A stretch of DNA of 64,000 bases from Arthrospira sp. PCC 9108 (GTDB taxonomy: Bacteria > Cyanobacteriota > Cyanobacteriia > Cyanobacteriales > Microcoleaceae), in contig CP066886.1 of assembly GCA_016745315.1 (NCBI GenBank), positions 5,890,501 to 5,954,500 of the forward strand, written 5' to 3'. Numbering within the stretch: the stretch's first letter is position 1; each line of letters begins with the position of its first letter. Positions 46,486-56,394 of the stretch are shown piece by piece. Both the position numbers and the translations under genes were made by a program. Below the pieces are notes generated by a model. It was not told where the DNA came from. It made no database searches and saw nothing but the letters and a program-made list of their open reading frames with translations.

Positions 46486-47238
46486 ACATTTCTCCCTACT
46501 GATGATATAATCATCTAACATGTGCGATACGTTCAGGCATTAAATAAGGTTGAAATACCTGAAATAACCGCCTGGTGGGGACTTCAACCCCTTGGTTGAA
46601 TATAAGGAGCGCACTCCTGACCATCCCTATAACTGTTTATATGTCCCAACATTCGGTATAGAAATATACCAAATAAGGCAGGGAACCCAAGGTCAAAACG
46701 AACTAACTCATACAAATTCATTATAGGAAGCCCATAAATGGATAAGTAAAAGTTAGGAAATCAGGGTAACGGCGATAGCCACCCCAGTTTTGGGAATCAC
46801 AACCCCAGGATTGAAGCGGGGAACGGAAGGCGTGAAGTAGAACCTACTACCATATACGACCACTGCCAACCATCCATGATTAGGGAAACCGAATGTCCGG
46901 CTTGAACCACCGTCATGATTAAGCAGCGAAACAGGTTGATACGCTGCGCTCAAAAGGAGTAAGGGGAAAAGTAGGGTTTTATGTTAAACACCTGCACAGA
47001 CCTTTAAAAGTACCCCGGTGGAGAGGACAAATCTAAAGATGGAATGCCCATATAAACGGAACGTTTTAAGTCCTCCTGGACTCTAACTATCTGGTCGAGG
47101 TAGTTAGTAGGGATAAGTGTAACCGCAAGTCCTAGAGGATGTGAGATGTGACCAGAAGCCAACGCCCGACCGTAATGGTAGGGATATGCTGACAGGTCAC
47201 GGTTTGATTGTATGAAATAAAGTCTAATAGGTGTACAA

Positions 47239-49006
47239 ATGGCGATAGCGAGTTTAAAGAAAGGGTTTGGGAAACCAAAACCAATCAAGACTACGAACAA
47301 CGCATGGAAGGCAATCCCATGGACTAAGGTTCAACGGAAAGTTTTCAAGCTCCAAAAGAGTATATTTCAAGCAGCTAAATCGGGACAAAATGCTAAGGCA
47401 CGAAGGTTGCAACGTCTATTGGTGAAATCATATTATGCCCGGCTCTTAGCAGTGCGTCGAGTGACTCAAGATAATCAAGGCAAGATGACAGCCGGAGTTG
47501 ATGGAGTAAGAGTAATCTCTTCGAGACAAAGGTTTGAACTGGTCAAGAACATTAAGGGAAACCTCAAAGCAAAACCACTGCGACGAGTGTGGATTCCAAA
47601 ACCTGGCAGGGATGAAAAAAGCTGGAATAGGAATACCCACAATCCAAGATAGAGCAAGGCAAGCCTTGGTTAAGTCGGCTCTCGAACCTGAATGGGAATC
47701 GAGATTTGAGGGCACTAGCTACGGGTTCCGACCCGGACGGTCAGCACAAGATGCAATAAGTAGGATTTACCTGAGTATTAACAAAGGTGAATATTACGTG
47801 CTGGATGCTGACATAGCAAAATGCTTTGACCGAATAAACCATGATTATCTACTGTCAAAAATTCATTGTCCAAGCAACCTAAAAAGAGACCTGAAACAAT
47901 GGCTCAAAGCAGGCGTGCTAGATAACGGTATATTTGAGGATACAGAAGCAGGGACACCTCAAGGAGGGGTGATAAGTCCACTCCTAGCCAACATCGCACT
48001 GGATGGTATGGAAAGGCTAGTCAAAGGAATGTATCCAAACAAAGGAACAGCCACTCAGGTGAACCTTATAAGATATGCCGATGATTTTGTGGTCATATCA
48101 AAAGACTTAGGAATCATTGAACAGTGCAAGACTGCAATTTCTGAATGGCTAAAACCTGTAGGATTAGAGATAAAACCTGAAAAGACCCGAATATGTCACA
48201 CACTCAATCCTATTGAGTATAATGGCAAGATTGAGGAACCTGGGTTCGATTTTCTAGGATTCAATATCAGGCAATACCCCGTTGGAAAGTATAAATCTGG
48301 GAAAACAGGTGGGGCAACAAGCCGACTAATCGGACATAAAACCCACATAAAACCCAGCAATAAAGCAGTTAAAGCCCACACAGAAGTGATTAAAGGTGTA
48401 ATTAAACAACATAAAACAACACCTCAATCAGCCCTGATTAGTAAACTAAACCCGATTATTCGGGGATGGTCTAATTATTACTCAGCGGTAGTCTCAAGTG
48501 AGACCTTTAACATACTAGACCACATAATCTGGCAAATGTTACGGGCATGGACAGTATCAAGATGCGGAAAGGCAAGTCACGAAAAGCTAAAAAATTATTT
48601 CAGACATGGAACGATTAAACTTAGCAATGGGAAAGAAAGACACGAAGATTGGTTGTTCCAAACCAAAGATGGGTTACATCTATTCAAACACAACTGGACT
48701 CCAATTGTCAGACATACCCTAATACGCCCTGACGCAACACCATACGACGGAAATTGGACTTACTGGGCAACCAGGAAAGGACAAGCAATCGACACGCCAA
48801 CTAGGGTAGCAAAACTACTCAAAAAGCAGAAAGGAAAGTGTAGTTGGTGCGGGCAATTCTTTACCCCCACCGACCTAGTTGAGGTAGACCACATTGTACC
48901 TAGAAGCCAAGGCGGAAAGGATGAATACAAGAATCTTCAATTATTACATCGCCATTGTCACGATGATAAGACAGCTCTTGATAAAGAAAGGTCGCTGTAC
49001 TCTTAA
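47239..49006 (+). pseudogene. ltrA: Group II intron RT/maturase/HNH, one +1 frame break at an A6 tract
   Basis: Frame one (47239-47620) gives the N-terminus and RT0/1 (MAIASLKKGFGKPKP.., TAGVDGVRV, RRVWIPKPGRDEK). After A6 (47615-47620) the sense moves by +1 (AGIGIPTIQDRARQALVKSA..). Together they make about 589 aa, the usual size. Later parts: YGFRPGRSAQDA, DADIAKCFDRINHDYLL, the catalytic IRYADDFVVIS (about 48065), thumb/maturase (NPIIRGWSNYYSAVV) and an intact C-terminal HNH (CSWCGQ, EVDHIVPRSQGGKDEYKNL). Only the A6 break prevents a full protein. The same break exists in intron A, so it may be slippage-corrected rather than dead. Confidence 0.85.
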
Positions 49007-49026
49007 CAAGGAGACGGTCAAATTAG

Positions 49027-49060
49027 GAGCCGTATGAGGTGAAAATCTCATGTACGGTTT
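49027..49060 (+). ncRNA. Domain V of group II intron D
   Basis: A 34-nt hairpin GAGCCGTATGAGGTGAAA.. with arm ..CTCATGTACGGTTT, differing from the domain V of intron A only at the last base. It is 20 nt after the RT stop codon. Confidence 0.87.
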
Positions 49061-49133
49061 TGAATGGGAGGGGTAGACCGTGAGGTCTATCTCGACCCCT
49101 AATCCATCTTGACCAAGCAGGTAGCTAGGGCCC

Positions 49134-50306
49134 ATGACCACTTCAACAACTAAAACCTTTATTGACCTATTTTCGGGAGCCGGAGGGATGTCCTGTGGCT
49201 TGGAAATGGCAGGTTTTGAATGTTTGTTAGGTGTCGATTTCGATAAATCTGCTATCCAAACTTTTCAAAATAATCACCCTCAAGCTGAAACAATTTGTGG
49301 CGACCTGCGGGAAATTTCTACCGAGCAAATTCGGGAATTAATTGGCGATCGCCACATTAACTTAATTTGTGGAGGTCCCCCCTGTCAAGGTTTTTCCACC
49401 ATTGGAACCAATAATAATCTGGATAAACGCAATTTTTTATTTTTAGAATTTCTGCGGTTTGTTGAACAGCTTAAACCCGACTATATCATCATTGAAAACG
49501 TCACAGGTTTATTATCCCGCAAAAACGAAAACACCCTCACATCAATTTTAACTTGTCTACAGAATATCGGATATACTGTTGATGTCCGAGTCCTATCTGC
49601 TCATCATTACGGAGTCCCCGAAAAACGCAGGCGCACCATTTTTTTAGGTAATCGTTTCGGCGTACCCAATTTATATCCATCCCCACAATTTCAAGATAAT
49701 GAACCAGATTTATACTTTCTTCCCGCTGCAAAAACCGTAGGATTTGCTTGGGAAAACTGGCTAACATATCAGGGAAAAACTTACAACCACGACCCCAGAA
49801 CCGCCCAAATTCCCAATCATTTAGAACGTCAAAGAATCCAGCATATTCCCGAAGGTAAAGGCGTTCGTTATCAACCAGACCAACAGGCTTATTTACCCCC
49901 CGACTTATGGTATAATATAGATTGGGAAAAGCTGCGAGAATCCCGATTTAGGGAAACCAAACTTAAACGCCTAGGGCGAGATAGTTATTCTCCCACCATC
50001 AACACCAGTCGCACCACCTACTATCACCCCACAGAAAACCGTTATCTGACCCCCAGGGAAGCCGCAGCCATTCAGTCTTTCCCCCCCAATTTCATCTTTT
50101 ACGGAACCGTAACCCAACAGTGGCGACAAATTGGCAATGCCGTTCCCCCTTTATTAGCCAAAGCATTAGGGGAAGCCATTTTAAAATTAGATTTAAAATT
50201 AGATAACTACCAAAACTCAGGAGATAGTCTGAATACAGAATCAGGTATTGCTCAAATTAGGGCTAATGCCTTCAATTATAAAACCAGTGCCAGTTTCTCC
50301 GCTTAA
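49134..50306 (+). CDS. DNA (cytosine-5-)-methyltransferase
   Basis: 390 aa. Motif I FIDLFSGAGGMSCGLEMAGF (about 10-29), catalytic motif IV CGGPPCQGFSTIG (about 78, Cys nucleophile), motif VI YIIIENVTGLL (about 120), motif VIII EKRRRTIFLGNRF and C-terminal motifs IX-X (REAAAIQSFPPNF, QIGNAVPPLLAKALGEAI). The target recognition region (about 180-290) gives no clue to the site. No cognate restriction gene is adjacent, so it is an orphan or its partner was lost. The start lies 30 nt after intron D. Confidence 0.93.
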   Translation: MTTSTTKTFIDLFSGAGGMSCGLEMAGFECLLGVDFDKSAIQTFQNNHPQAETICGDLREISTEQIRELIGDRHINLICGGPPCQGFSTIGTNNNLDKRNFLFLEFLRFVEQLKPDYIIIENVTGLLSRKNENTLTSILTCLQNIGYTVDVRVLSAHHYGVPEKRRRTIFLGNRFGVPNLYPSPQFQDNEPDLYFLPAAKTVGFAWENWLTYQGKTYNHDPRTAQIPNHLERQRIQHIPEGKGVRYQPDQQAYLPPDLWYNIDWEKLRESRFRETKLKRLGRDSYSPTINTSRTTYYHPTENRYLTPREAAAIQSFPPNFIFYGTVTQQWRQIGNAVPPLLAKALGEAILKLDLKLDNYQNSGDSLNTESGIAQIRANAFNYKTSASFSA

Positions 50307-50366
50307 CAATTATCCCGTTATTGGGCAGATAGGGCACTAAGATTTAGCACCCTATTAACTGTTAAA

Positions 50367-51446
50367 CTAAGCCATTACAGAATGTTCTGGACGGGCGAAA
50401 ATCATGCGGCCGGCCGAGGTTTGCAGAGAACTGGTGACAACTACCCGCAGTTGGTCGCCGAGGTATTCGCTACCGGACTCTACCACAACCATCGTGCCAT
50501 CCTCAAGATAACCAATTCCTTGGGAAGGTTCTTTACCCTCCTTGCGGATTTTCAATTCCAGAAGATCCCCAGGTAAATAGGACGGACGCACCGCCTGGGT
50601 AAGATCATTAATATTCAGAACAGGAACCTGTTGGACGGTTGCCACTTTAGACAAATTGTAATCATTAGTGAGCAGAAACCCATTAATTTCTTGAGCAAAC
50701 CGCACTAATTTTGCGTCTACGGTGGCAATATCCTCATAGTCCGCCGAGTGAATTTGAACCCGTTCGGGATATTCTTCTCGGATACGGTTAAGGATATCAA
50801 GTCCCCGTCGTCCCCGCGCCCGCTTTTGATCATTAGCAGCATCAGCTACCAATTGCAACTCTTGCAGAATAAACTGGGGCACAAGAATTTTACCTTCCAG
50901 AAATCCAGTTTCTAGCAGAGGTTCAATGCGACCGTCAATAATGCAACTGGTATCGAGAACTTTAGTATGAGCAGATTTAAGAGTTCCCTCAGCCAGTAGT
51001 GTAGTTTCCAAACTATTGGGGTTGATTAGCTGTAGAAAAGCCCGTCCGTGGGTATCAGCCAGGTTAACCCCAGTGTAGCCAAATAGAACACTACATAGCA
51101 CGGCCCCCAGAGGTTTGATAAAGCCAACCTCTTTAGGAATGGGTAACAAAAAGAGGGGAGCGAGCATGAGGTTAGCAATCAGTAAACCGATTACCATACC
51201 AATAGAACGGGTGAGTAATACCTCAAGAGGCATTTGGCGGATTTGTTCCTCGACCCGGTGATAGGTGGTTTGTACGACTAAACCGATTACCATACCAATT
51301 AGGCCAGTAAAAGCGGCGGTGACAGACCGTAATCCCTCAATATTAGTTACCTGTTCTAGGACGCTGCTGGGAAGCAGTTCTATCCCGTAAAAGCCGGTTC
51401 CGGCTCCTGCTATGATAAATAAAATGATAATGGTGGCATCTAGCAT
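50367..51446 (-). CDS. Membrane PIN/TRAM-domain protein (YacL-like)
   Basis: 359 aa from ATG 51446 (MLDATIIILFIIAG); the frame is open to TTG 51464. Four membrane helices (about 3-22, 45-65, 80-105, 110-130) precede a PIN ribonuclease domain with its acidic residues (KVLDTSCIIDGRIEPLLE, VDAKLVRFAQE, LLTNDYNLSKVA). A C-terminal TRAM domain follows (QGIGYLEDGTMVVVESG). Homologues of this layout are conserved in Gram-positives and cyanobacteria; likely a membrane-bound RNase. It is a stand-alone gene. Confidence 0.9.
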   Translation of the reverse strand: MLDATIIILFIIAGAGTGFYGIELLPSSVLEQVTNIEGLRSVTAAFTGLIGMVIGLVVQTTYHRVEEQIRQMPLEVLLTRSIGMVIGLLIANLMLAPLFLLPIPKEVGFIKPLGAVLCSVLFGYTGVNLADTHGRAFLQLINPNSLETTLLAEGTLKSAHTKVLDTSCIIDGRIEPLLETGFLEGKILVPQFILQELQLVADAANDQKRARGRRGLDILNRIREEYPERVQIHSADYEDIATVDAKLVRFAQEINGFLLTNDYNLSKVATVQQVPVLNINDLTQAVRPSYLPGDLLELKIRKEGKEPSQGIGYLEDGTMVVVESGSEYLGDQLRVVVTSSLQTSAGRMIFARPEHSVMA

Positions 51447-51801
51447 AGTTCTGGAGAATCCCAATTAAATCTCAATTTCCCTAGAGGGATTGAGTGGTTT
51501 TGTATTTTGATCAATTATATCTTTCACGGGCTAACCGATTTAGTTGGGGGTCATTTCGGTAATCACGACCGCTCTGGGGGTTATGGTGTTTTCCTGTCTG
51601 AGGTTTGGGGTGTTTACAAATTCCCATATTAGTTGATTGAAGGCAGATTGAGGGTGATTGAGGCGTAACAATTATTTTAGAAATTGCTAGAATTGAATCA
51701 GAGTCCAGCTCAAGAAGTGTCACTATCATGGGTGGACCTCAAAGGATGATGTTATAGGGTGAGGAACAATAACTAGAGGCACTCGAGAGGATCACTAACC
51801 G

Positions 51802-52113
51802 ATGTTAGAACTGATGGAAACATTCCATTTGTGGGAATACCAACTGAGAATTTATCGAGTTTTTCAGGAATATCGGATTGAACTTTCCCGTCAGGGTAGA
51901 TATTACCTGCATCAAAAATCTTTCTCTGATTTAGATAACTGTGTACTCTGGGCCTGGTTGGAGTTGACCGATCGCCTGGAAACATCACTGACAGGGGATG
52001 AATGGCTAACTCTGTCTCAGGGTATTAGCCAATCACAAAACTATCGCCAATGGTTGAAGATCAATCAACTCCCACAAGGGCCGGCTAAATCATCAGTTGC
52101 TGCTGCTATCTGA
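51802..52113 (+). CDS. Small hypothetical protein, 103 aa
   Basis: Helical, aromatic-rich protein (HLWEYQLRIYRVFQEYRIEL, DNCVLWAWLELTDRLE) with a coherent coding look but no domain I recognise. Start ATG at 51802; ATG 51814 is a second option. The 3' end overlaps the convergent ictB gene by 21 nt. Moderate confidence that it is a gene. Confidence 0.55.
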   Translation: MLELMETFHLWEYQLRIYRVFQEYRIELSRQGRYYLHQKSFSDLDNCVLWAWLELTDRLETSLTGDEWLTLSQGISQSQNYRQWLKINQLPQGPAKSSVAAAI

Positions 52114-53495
52114 ATTAACACCCTGGTTATTAGGTAAATAGTAACTAGCAATCAATGCCACCATTAACCACCAGAGAGTATTAACTTGGGGGCGATACAA
52201 AACTGTATCAAATAGGCCATGGGCTAACATTCCGGCTAAAGTGGCGATCGCAGCTATTAACCAAAAACCGTCGGGATCTCCCCACTCTCGTAGCCTTTTA
52301 AGTTGTAGCCATCCTTGGTTAAAAGTCACGATCAATAGCCATAAGAAGGCGGTTAACCCTACAAACCCAGTTTCTACGATGACTTCTAAGATGACAGAAT
52401 AGGCACTCAAAGCAGAGTATCGGGGGCGCATATATAACGGATAAACCTGATTAAAAGCATTATTACCAGGTCCAATTCCCAATATAGGGCGATCGCGGAT
52501 CATCTCTATGACCGCCGCCCAAACATTGATGCGGAAATTATTACTACTATCACCACGTCCAGCAAAGATAGTGGCGACGCGATCGCGCACTGGTGGCACA
52601 ACTACTATGGCTAACACCAGCAACGCCGCCAAGCCACCGACACCAATAGGAACAGCCCATTTTTGCCAAAAAGGTGGGAAATATTGACTAATCCAGTACA
52701 GCAGCAAAACGGCAAAAGTAAACAATAACCCGACAAACCCCAGCCATCCCCCACGGCTAAAGGTTAAGACCAAACACACAGAATTGACCAGCGCCATAGT
52801 AATTGCCAACAATTTCGGCATCAGGCCGCGCCAAGCCAAAATCGCCCCCAGACTCAACCCCACCGCTGGGATGAGATAGCCAGCGAGTAAATTAGGATTA
52901 CCCAAATAACTGTAAATTCTGGTGATATTAGCTTGGGCTGATGTGGGGTCTACCCAAGTAGCCAAGGCTTTAGTGCCAAAAAACCACTGCCGCATCCCAT
53001 AAACCCCGACAATGAGGGTAATATGCAGATAGAAGCCGATAAAAAGCGATCGCAAACGAGGCGATCGTAAAACCCGCGCCATCAGGAAAAATAAGACCAA
53101 GTAAAGAGTCAACCGCACCCACCCAGTGAATGCGGCTTGTTTTACCGGAGATAGGGATGTAGCGATCGTGGCGATTCCCCAATACAACAATACCAACAGG
53201 TGAATAGGGGTAAATGCCACTTGTGAGGGTTCATCACTCAGGGTCAGCAGAACCCAAAAGCCGCCACAGGCGATCAGCAACACCCCAATTAAAGCCGTAT
53301 TGACAAAAGGGGCTAACCCAAACACCGTCGCCACCAATAGCACCCCAATTAATTCCCCCCATTCCATTAACCAGCTTCCCTGTCGCCACGATCGCAAACT
53401 GCCACTAATGCGATACAGCAGACTTCCCCCCGCCACTGGTAGAGGTTGAGATTCCGCAAAGTAATAGACTGCCAAATTGATGCCACACTGGTCAT
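52093..53495 (-). CDS. ictB: IctB-family membrane protein (O-antigen ligase-like), apparent frameshift near the N-terminus
   Basis: About 460 aa in the main frame, with 10-12 membrane helices and the Wzy/O-antigen-ligase core (TRIYSYLGNPNLLAGYLIPA, FSRGGWLGFVGLL, RINVWAAVIEMIRDRPILGIGPGNNAFN). IctB was described as influencing inorganic carbon uptake in cyanobacteria; its biochemical role is disputed. The main frame has only a TTG (53475) as start. A second frame begins with ATG 53495 and reads MTSVASIWQSITLRNLNLYQW, like the normal IctB N-terminus, then joins SLLYRISGSLRSWRQGSW if one G is added to the G6 run at 53426-53431. So a 1-nt deletion is likely, real or sequencing error. Confidence 0.85.
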
Positions 53496-53591
53496 GATCG
53501 TAAAATTCGATAAATTTGCCTCGGTCGTCGAGTACGGGGCGCGCCCAGGAAACCCGAAACCATCAAATGGTGCGATCGCACCTTCCCAATT

Positions 53592-54437
53592 TTAGGCTTG
53601 ACGATAAATCGCATCTGCGACCCGCGCCACATCTACCATAGGTGGCACATCATGTATTCTGAGAATATCAGCAGAATGAGCGATCGCCGCCACACAAGCC
53701 GCTGCCGTCCCCCAGACACGCCCTTGAGGATCAGGCTTCTCAAGAATCTTACCAATAAAACTCTTACGGGACGGTCCCACCAATAGCGGACAATCGAGAT
53801 CCTTCAATAGGGGTAATTCTCGCAGAATCTGCAAATTTTGCTCTAATGTTTTCGCAAAACCAATTCCAGGGTCAACAATCATGTACTCTGCTGGAATTCC
53901 CGCCGCCATTCCCGCCGCCAGACGTTCCGCCAAAAACCCTTTAATTTCCCCCATCAAATCCCCATAATCCGTCAGAGTTTGCATAGTTTGGGGAGTACCC
54001 CGTAGGTGCATTAACACCACTGGAACCCCCAAATCAGCCACCACTGATAGCATATCCGGGTCATAGATTCCCCCAGAGATATCATTAATAATATCCGCCC
54101 CACAACCTACTGCCGCTTCAGCAACTGCCGCCCGGGTCGTATCCACAGATATCACCATATCCCCCAGTTGTCGCAAACCCGACACCACCGGAAGCACCCG
54201 TTCAAGTTCCCTTTCCAGAGAAACCACCTCAGCCCCAGGACGAGTAGACACCCCTCCCACATCAATAATATCCGCCCCCGCCCGAACCATATCACCCGCC
54301 CGGACCAGGGCAGCATCTAGGGAATTGAACACCCCGCCATCGCTAAAGCTATCCGGCGTTACATTCAAAATCCCCATCAAATAAGTACGGCTTCCCCAAT
54401 CAAAGGAATGACCCCGAATAGTGATTGGTTTAATCAT
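53592..54437 (-). CDS. folP: Dihydropteroate synthase
   Basis: 281 aa from ATG 54437 (MIKPITIRGHSFDWG); the frame is open to 54545 inside tpiA, but this start has AGG 9 nt upstream and the normal N-terminus. It joins p-aminobenzoate to the pterin pyrophosphate in folate synthesis. Signatures: MGILNVTPDSFSDGG, ADIIDVGGVSTRPGAE, ADIINDISGG, VLMHLRGTPQTMQ, VDPGIGFAKT and LVGPSRKSFIG. It is 10 nt downstream of tpiA and surely co-transcribed. Confidence 0.95.
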   Translation of the reverse strand: MIKPITIRGHSFDWGSRTYLMGILNVTPDSFSDGGVFNSLDAALVRAGDMVRAGADIIDVGGVSTRPGAEVVSLERELERVLPVVSGLRQLGDMVISVDTTRAAVAEAAVGCGADIINDISGGIYDPDMLSVVADLGVPVVLMHLRGTPQTMQTLTDYGDLMGEIKGFLAERLAAGMAAGIPAEYMIVDPGIGFAKTLEQNLQILRELPLLKDLDCPLLVGPSRKSFIGKILEKPDPQGRVWGTAAACVAAIAHSADILRIHDVPPMVDVARVADAIYRQA

Positions 54438-54447
54438 CGCCAACCTG

Positions 54448-55173
54448 TCAACGATAATTGACAATGCGGCTAAAACTATCCGCCTGCAAACTAGCCCCGC
54501 CGACCAAAGCACCGTCAATTTCTGACTGTGCCATAATTTCATCAATATTATCCGGCTTCACAGAACCGCCATATTGAATCGTCACGTTAGGATTACTCAA
54601 TTTGCCACGGATGAGACCAATTACCCGATTAGCCTCCTCAGATTCGCAGGTATCCCCGGTTCCAATCGCCCAAATCGGTTCGTATGCGATGACCAAGTTA
54701 TTCTGATCGACACCTACCAGGCCCTCTTCTAATTGCGAGAAAATATGAGATTCCGTCTCTCCTGCGTCCCGCTGTTCCTTAGTTTCTCCCACGCACAAAA
54801 TCGGAGTTAGACCGTGGTTTTGAGCCGCTTTCAGGCGCAGGTTAACTGTTTCGTTGGTTTCGCCAAAATATTGGCGACGTTCACTGTGACCTATGACCAC
54901 AAACCGCACACCAATTTCTACTAGCATCAGGGGTGAGATTTCCCCAGTATAAGCCCCGGAATCTTCCCAGTGGACATTTTGCGCCCCTAGGCGTACCCGT
55001 GAACCATGCAAACTCTTGGACATCACACCCAAATCAGTGAAGGGGACACACAAAACTACTTCCCGCTCTTCTGGGGTGTCCTCCAATTCCATTACAAACC
55101 CTTTCAGAAACTCCTGGGCTTCTGCTTGGGTTTTATACATTTTCCAGTTTCCGGCAATAATGATTTTTCTCAC
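54448..55173 (-). CDS. tpiA: Triosephosphate isomerase
   Basis: 241 aa from GTG 55173 (VRKIIIAGNWKMYKT); the frame is open to 55212, but the family begins here. It interconverts dihydroxyacetone phosphate and glyceraldehyde-3-phosphate. Active-site residues: Asn/Lys in AGNWKMYK, His in VIGHSERRQYFGE, Glu in VIAYEPIWAIGTG, flexible loop around GTGDTCESEEAN and phosphate loop YGGSVKPDN. First gene of a tpiA-folP pair, as in other cyanobacteria. Confidence 0.96.
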   Translation of the reverse strand: MRKIIIAGNWKMYKTQAEAQEFLKGFVMELEDTPEEREVVLCVPFTDLGVMSKSLHGSRVRLGAQNVHWEDSGAYTGEISPLMLVEIGVRFVVIGHSERRQYFGETNETVNLRLKAAQNHGLTPILCVGETKEQRDAGETESHIFSQLEEGLVGVDQNNLVIAYEPIWAIGTGDTCESEEANRVIGLIRGKLSNPNVTIQYGGSVKPDNIDEIMAQSEIDGALVGGASLQADSFSRIVNYR

Positions 55174-55212
55174 TTTTGGACCAATAAACCTCAAAATACA
55201 ATCAAAAGCCAA

Positions 55213-55236
55213 CCCCTAGTTTAAAGGCTAGTGGGG
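55213..55236 (-). terminator. Hairpin between the PCP-domain gene and tpiA
   Basis: CCCCTAG (55213-55219) pairs with CTAG.GGGG (55228-55236, one bulged T). On the minus strand it follows the small gene ending at 55268. Candidate terminator. Confidence 0.4.
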
Positions 55237-55267
55237 TCATTTTGAGCAAATACTACCAGCGGTTTTA

Positions 55268-55453
55268 CTACTGACCAAACTCAAGGCGTGCTTGTTCTAC
55301 TAATTCCACTGTAACCTCTTCCTGGTCGGCTTCCCTGGCTAGTTGTTCAATCCTTTGTCTGGCTTGACCTCGGACGAAGTAGGGAATATTCTTGAGTTTG
55401 GCTGTGGCTTCTGGCTGCCACTTTAAATTGTTGATGTACTCGGAATTGGACAT
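55268..55453 (-). CDS. Small PCP-reductase-domain protein
   Basis: 61 aa from ATG 55453 (MSNSEYINNLKWQPEA); the frame is open to 55468. The whole chain is a PCP_red domain: KWQPEATAKLKNIPYFVRGQ followed by RQRIEQLARE.. and VTVELVEQARLEF. The domain is otherwise the C-terminal part of light-independent protochlorophyllide reductase subunit B. Stand-alone versions are conserved in cyanobacteria; function unknown. It lies 35 nt downstream of the hydrolase gene on the same strand. Confidence 0.8.
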   Translation of the reverse strand: MSNSEYINNLKWQPEATAKLKNIPYFVRGQARQRIEQLAREADQEEVTVELVEQARLEFGQ

Positions 55454-55488
55454 AGCAAGTTCTGGCACCTGTTACCTCATTTTTTAGC

Positions 55489-56394
55489 TTATGCGAGTTC
55501 TAGGGCTTTGAGCAAACTCCTAATTACGCCAATGGTTACGCCGGGTAATTCTAACTGGGGGGTTAGTCCTACGTCCTCGAGTTTTTGGAAAATTCGCACC
55601 GCCTCCCGATTTAGATTGGCTAATCTTTCTCCCATCTCTGGACTGGTAAATTGGCTTTTTTCTCCCCAAATCATGGCGGTGGGAGTGGTTAATTGGGGTA
55701 TATATAAGGCTAAATCAAAGCATAAATCCCCTCGCACAAATGATAAGGCTGCATATTCGGCGTTAGGCTGTAGGGCGGATTCAAGATAGGCTTCGACGAT
55801 TTCGTTATAAATTCGAGAGGAACGGGCAAATTGACGCTGCTCTAAAAAACTGCGGATTCCGATGGGGTTGGCGACGGCGGTGGCGTACAGAATTTGGTCT
55901 AAAATTGGGGTTTTGACAATTTGAGCAAATAAACTGTTAATATAATTTTGCCCAAAGTCCGATAAGCCGGAGGGGGTTGTGAGAATTAGCCCTTTGAATA
56001 ATTCCGGTTTTTCGATCGCCACTCGCACGGTGAGGGCGGCGGTTACTGAGGAGGCGATCGCGATAATCGGTTCCGAGCAGGTGGCTTCTATAAATTCGGC
56101 GATCGTAGTTATATAATCCTCTGGGGTATAATCACGCGCTGGGTGTTCGGAACGTCCCCAACCTATCAGATCTGGGGCTAGAATTTTATAATCTGCTGCA
56201 AAGCCTGGATAGACTTTAGACCATTCATAAGCAGAAGAACCACCCCCAAAACCATGCAAAAACAATAAAGACGGCTTTTTTTCTGATTCATTTTCTTCTG
56301 GGGTTTGCCAGGGGCTTTTTGTCGCCGTATAATACACCATTCTGCCTAGAGATGTAACTATCGAATCTTGGGTAAATCCAATGGGATAAAACAT
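55489..56394 (-). CDS. Alpha/beta-fold hydrolase with degenerate catalytic motifs
   Basis: 301 aa. The fold is clear: oxyanion-hole motif LLFLHGFGGGSSAYEW (about 43-58), ILAPDLIGWGRSEHP (about 72-86), TTPSGLSDFG and TAMIWGEKSQF. At the nucleophile elbow the usual GxSxG reads IASSVTAA, and near the C-terminus the expected GxHxP with catalytic His is replaced by LELPGVTIGVIR. This form recurs in a cyanobacterial/plant chloroplast subfamily as I recall it, so it may be non-classical or non-catalytic. It likely shares a transcript with the PCP-domain gene. Confidence 0.8.
   Translation of the reverse strand: MFYPIGFTQDSIVTSLGRMVYYTATKSPWQTPEENESEKKPSLLFLHGFGGGSSAYEWSKVYPGFAADYKILAPDLIGWGRSEHPARDYTPEDYITTIAEFIEATCSEPIIAIASSVTAALTVRVAIEKPELFKGLILTTPSGLSDFGQNYINSLFAQIVKTPILDQILYATAVANPIGIRSFLEQRQFARSSRIYNEIVEAYLESALQPNAEYAALSFVRGDLCFDLALYIPQLTTPTAMIWGEKSQFTSPEMGERLANLNREAVRIFQKLEDVGLTPQLELPGVTIGVIRSLLKALELA

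Larger units (their letters stand above)
46522..49103 (+). mobile_element. Group II intron D with RT-maturase-HNH gene, nearly complete
   Basis: The 5' end is GTGCGATACG at 46522 and the 3' end ..CGACCCCTAAT at 49103; 2582 nt. Domains I-III occupy about 46522-47200, the RT gene lies in domain IV, domain V is at 49027-49060 and domain VI follows. It is a close copy of intron A but free of inserted elements. It lies between the CHAT gene and the cytosine methyltransferase, apparently not inside a coding sequence. The only visible lesion is the A6 frame break in the RT gene. Confidence 0.92.

Noticed and set aside
51511..51729. 72-codon minus-strand ORF
   Set aside because: No ribosome-binding site, composition unlike protein, and no recognisable pattern; it fills the promoter region of neighbouring genes.
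53476..53545. Coding-looking extension upstream of TTG 53475 (KFIEFYDHDQCG..)
   Set aside because: It looks like protein but has no start, and the overlapping frame from ATG 53495 matches the expected IctB N-terminus better.
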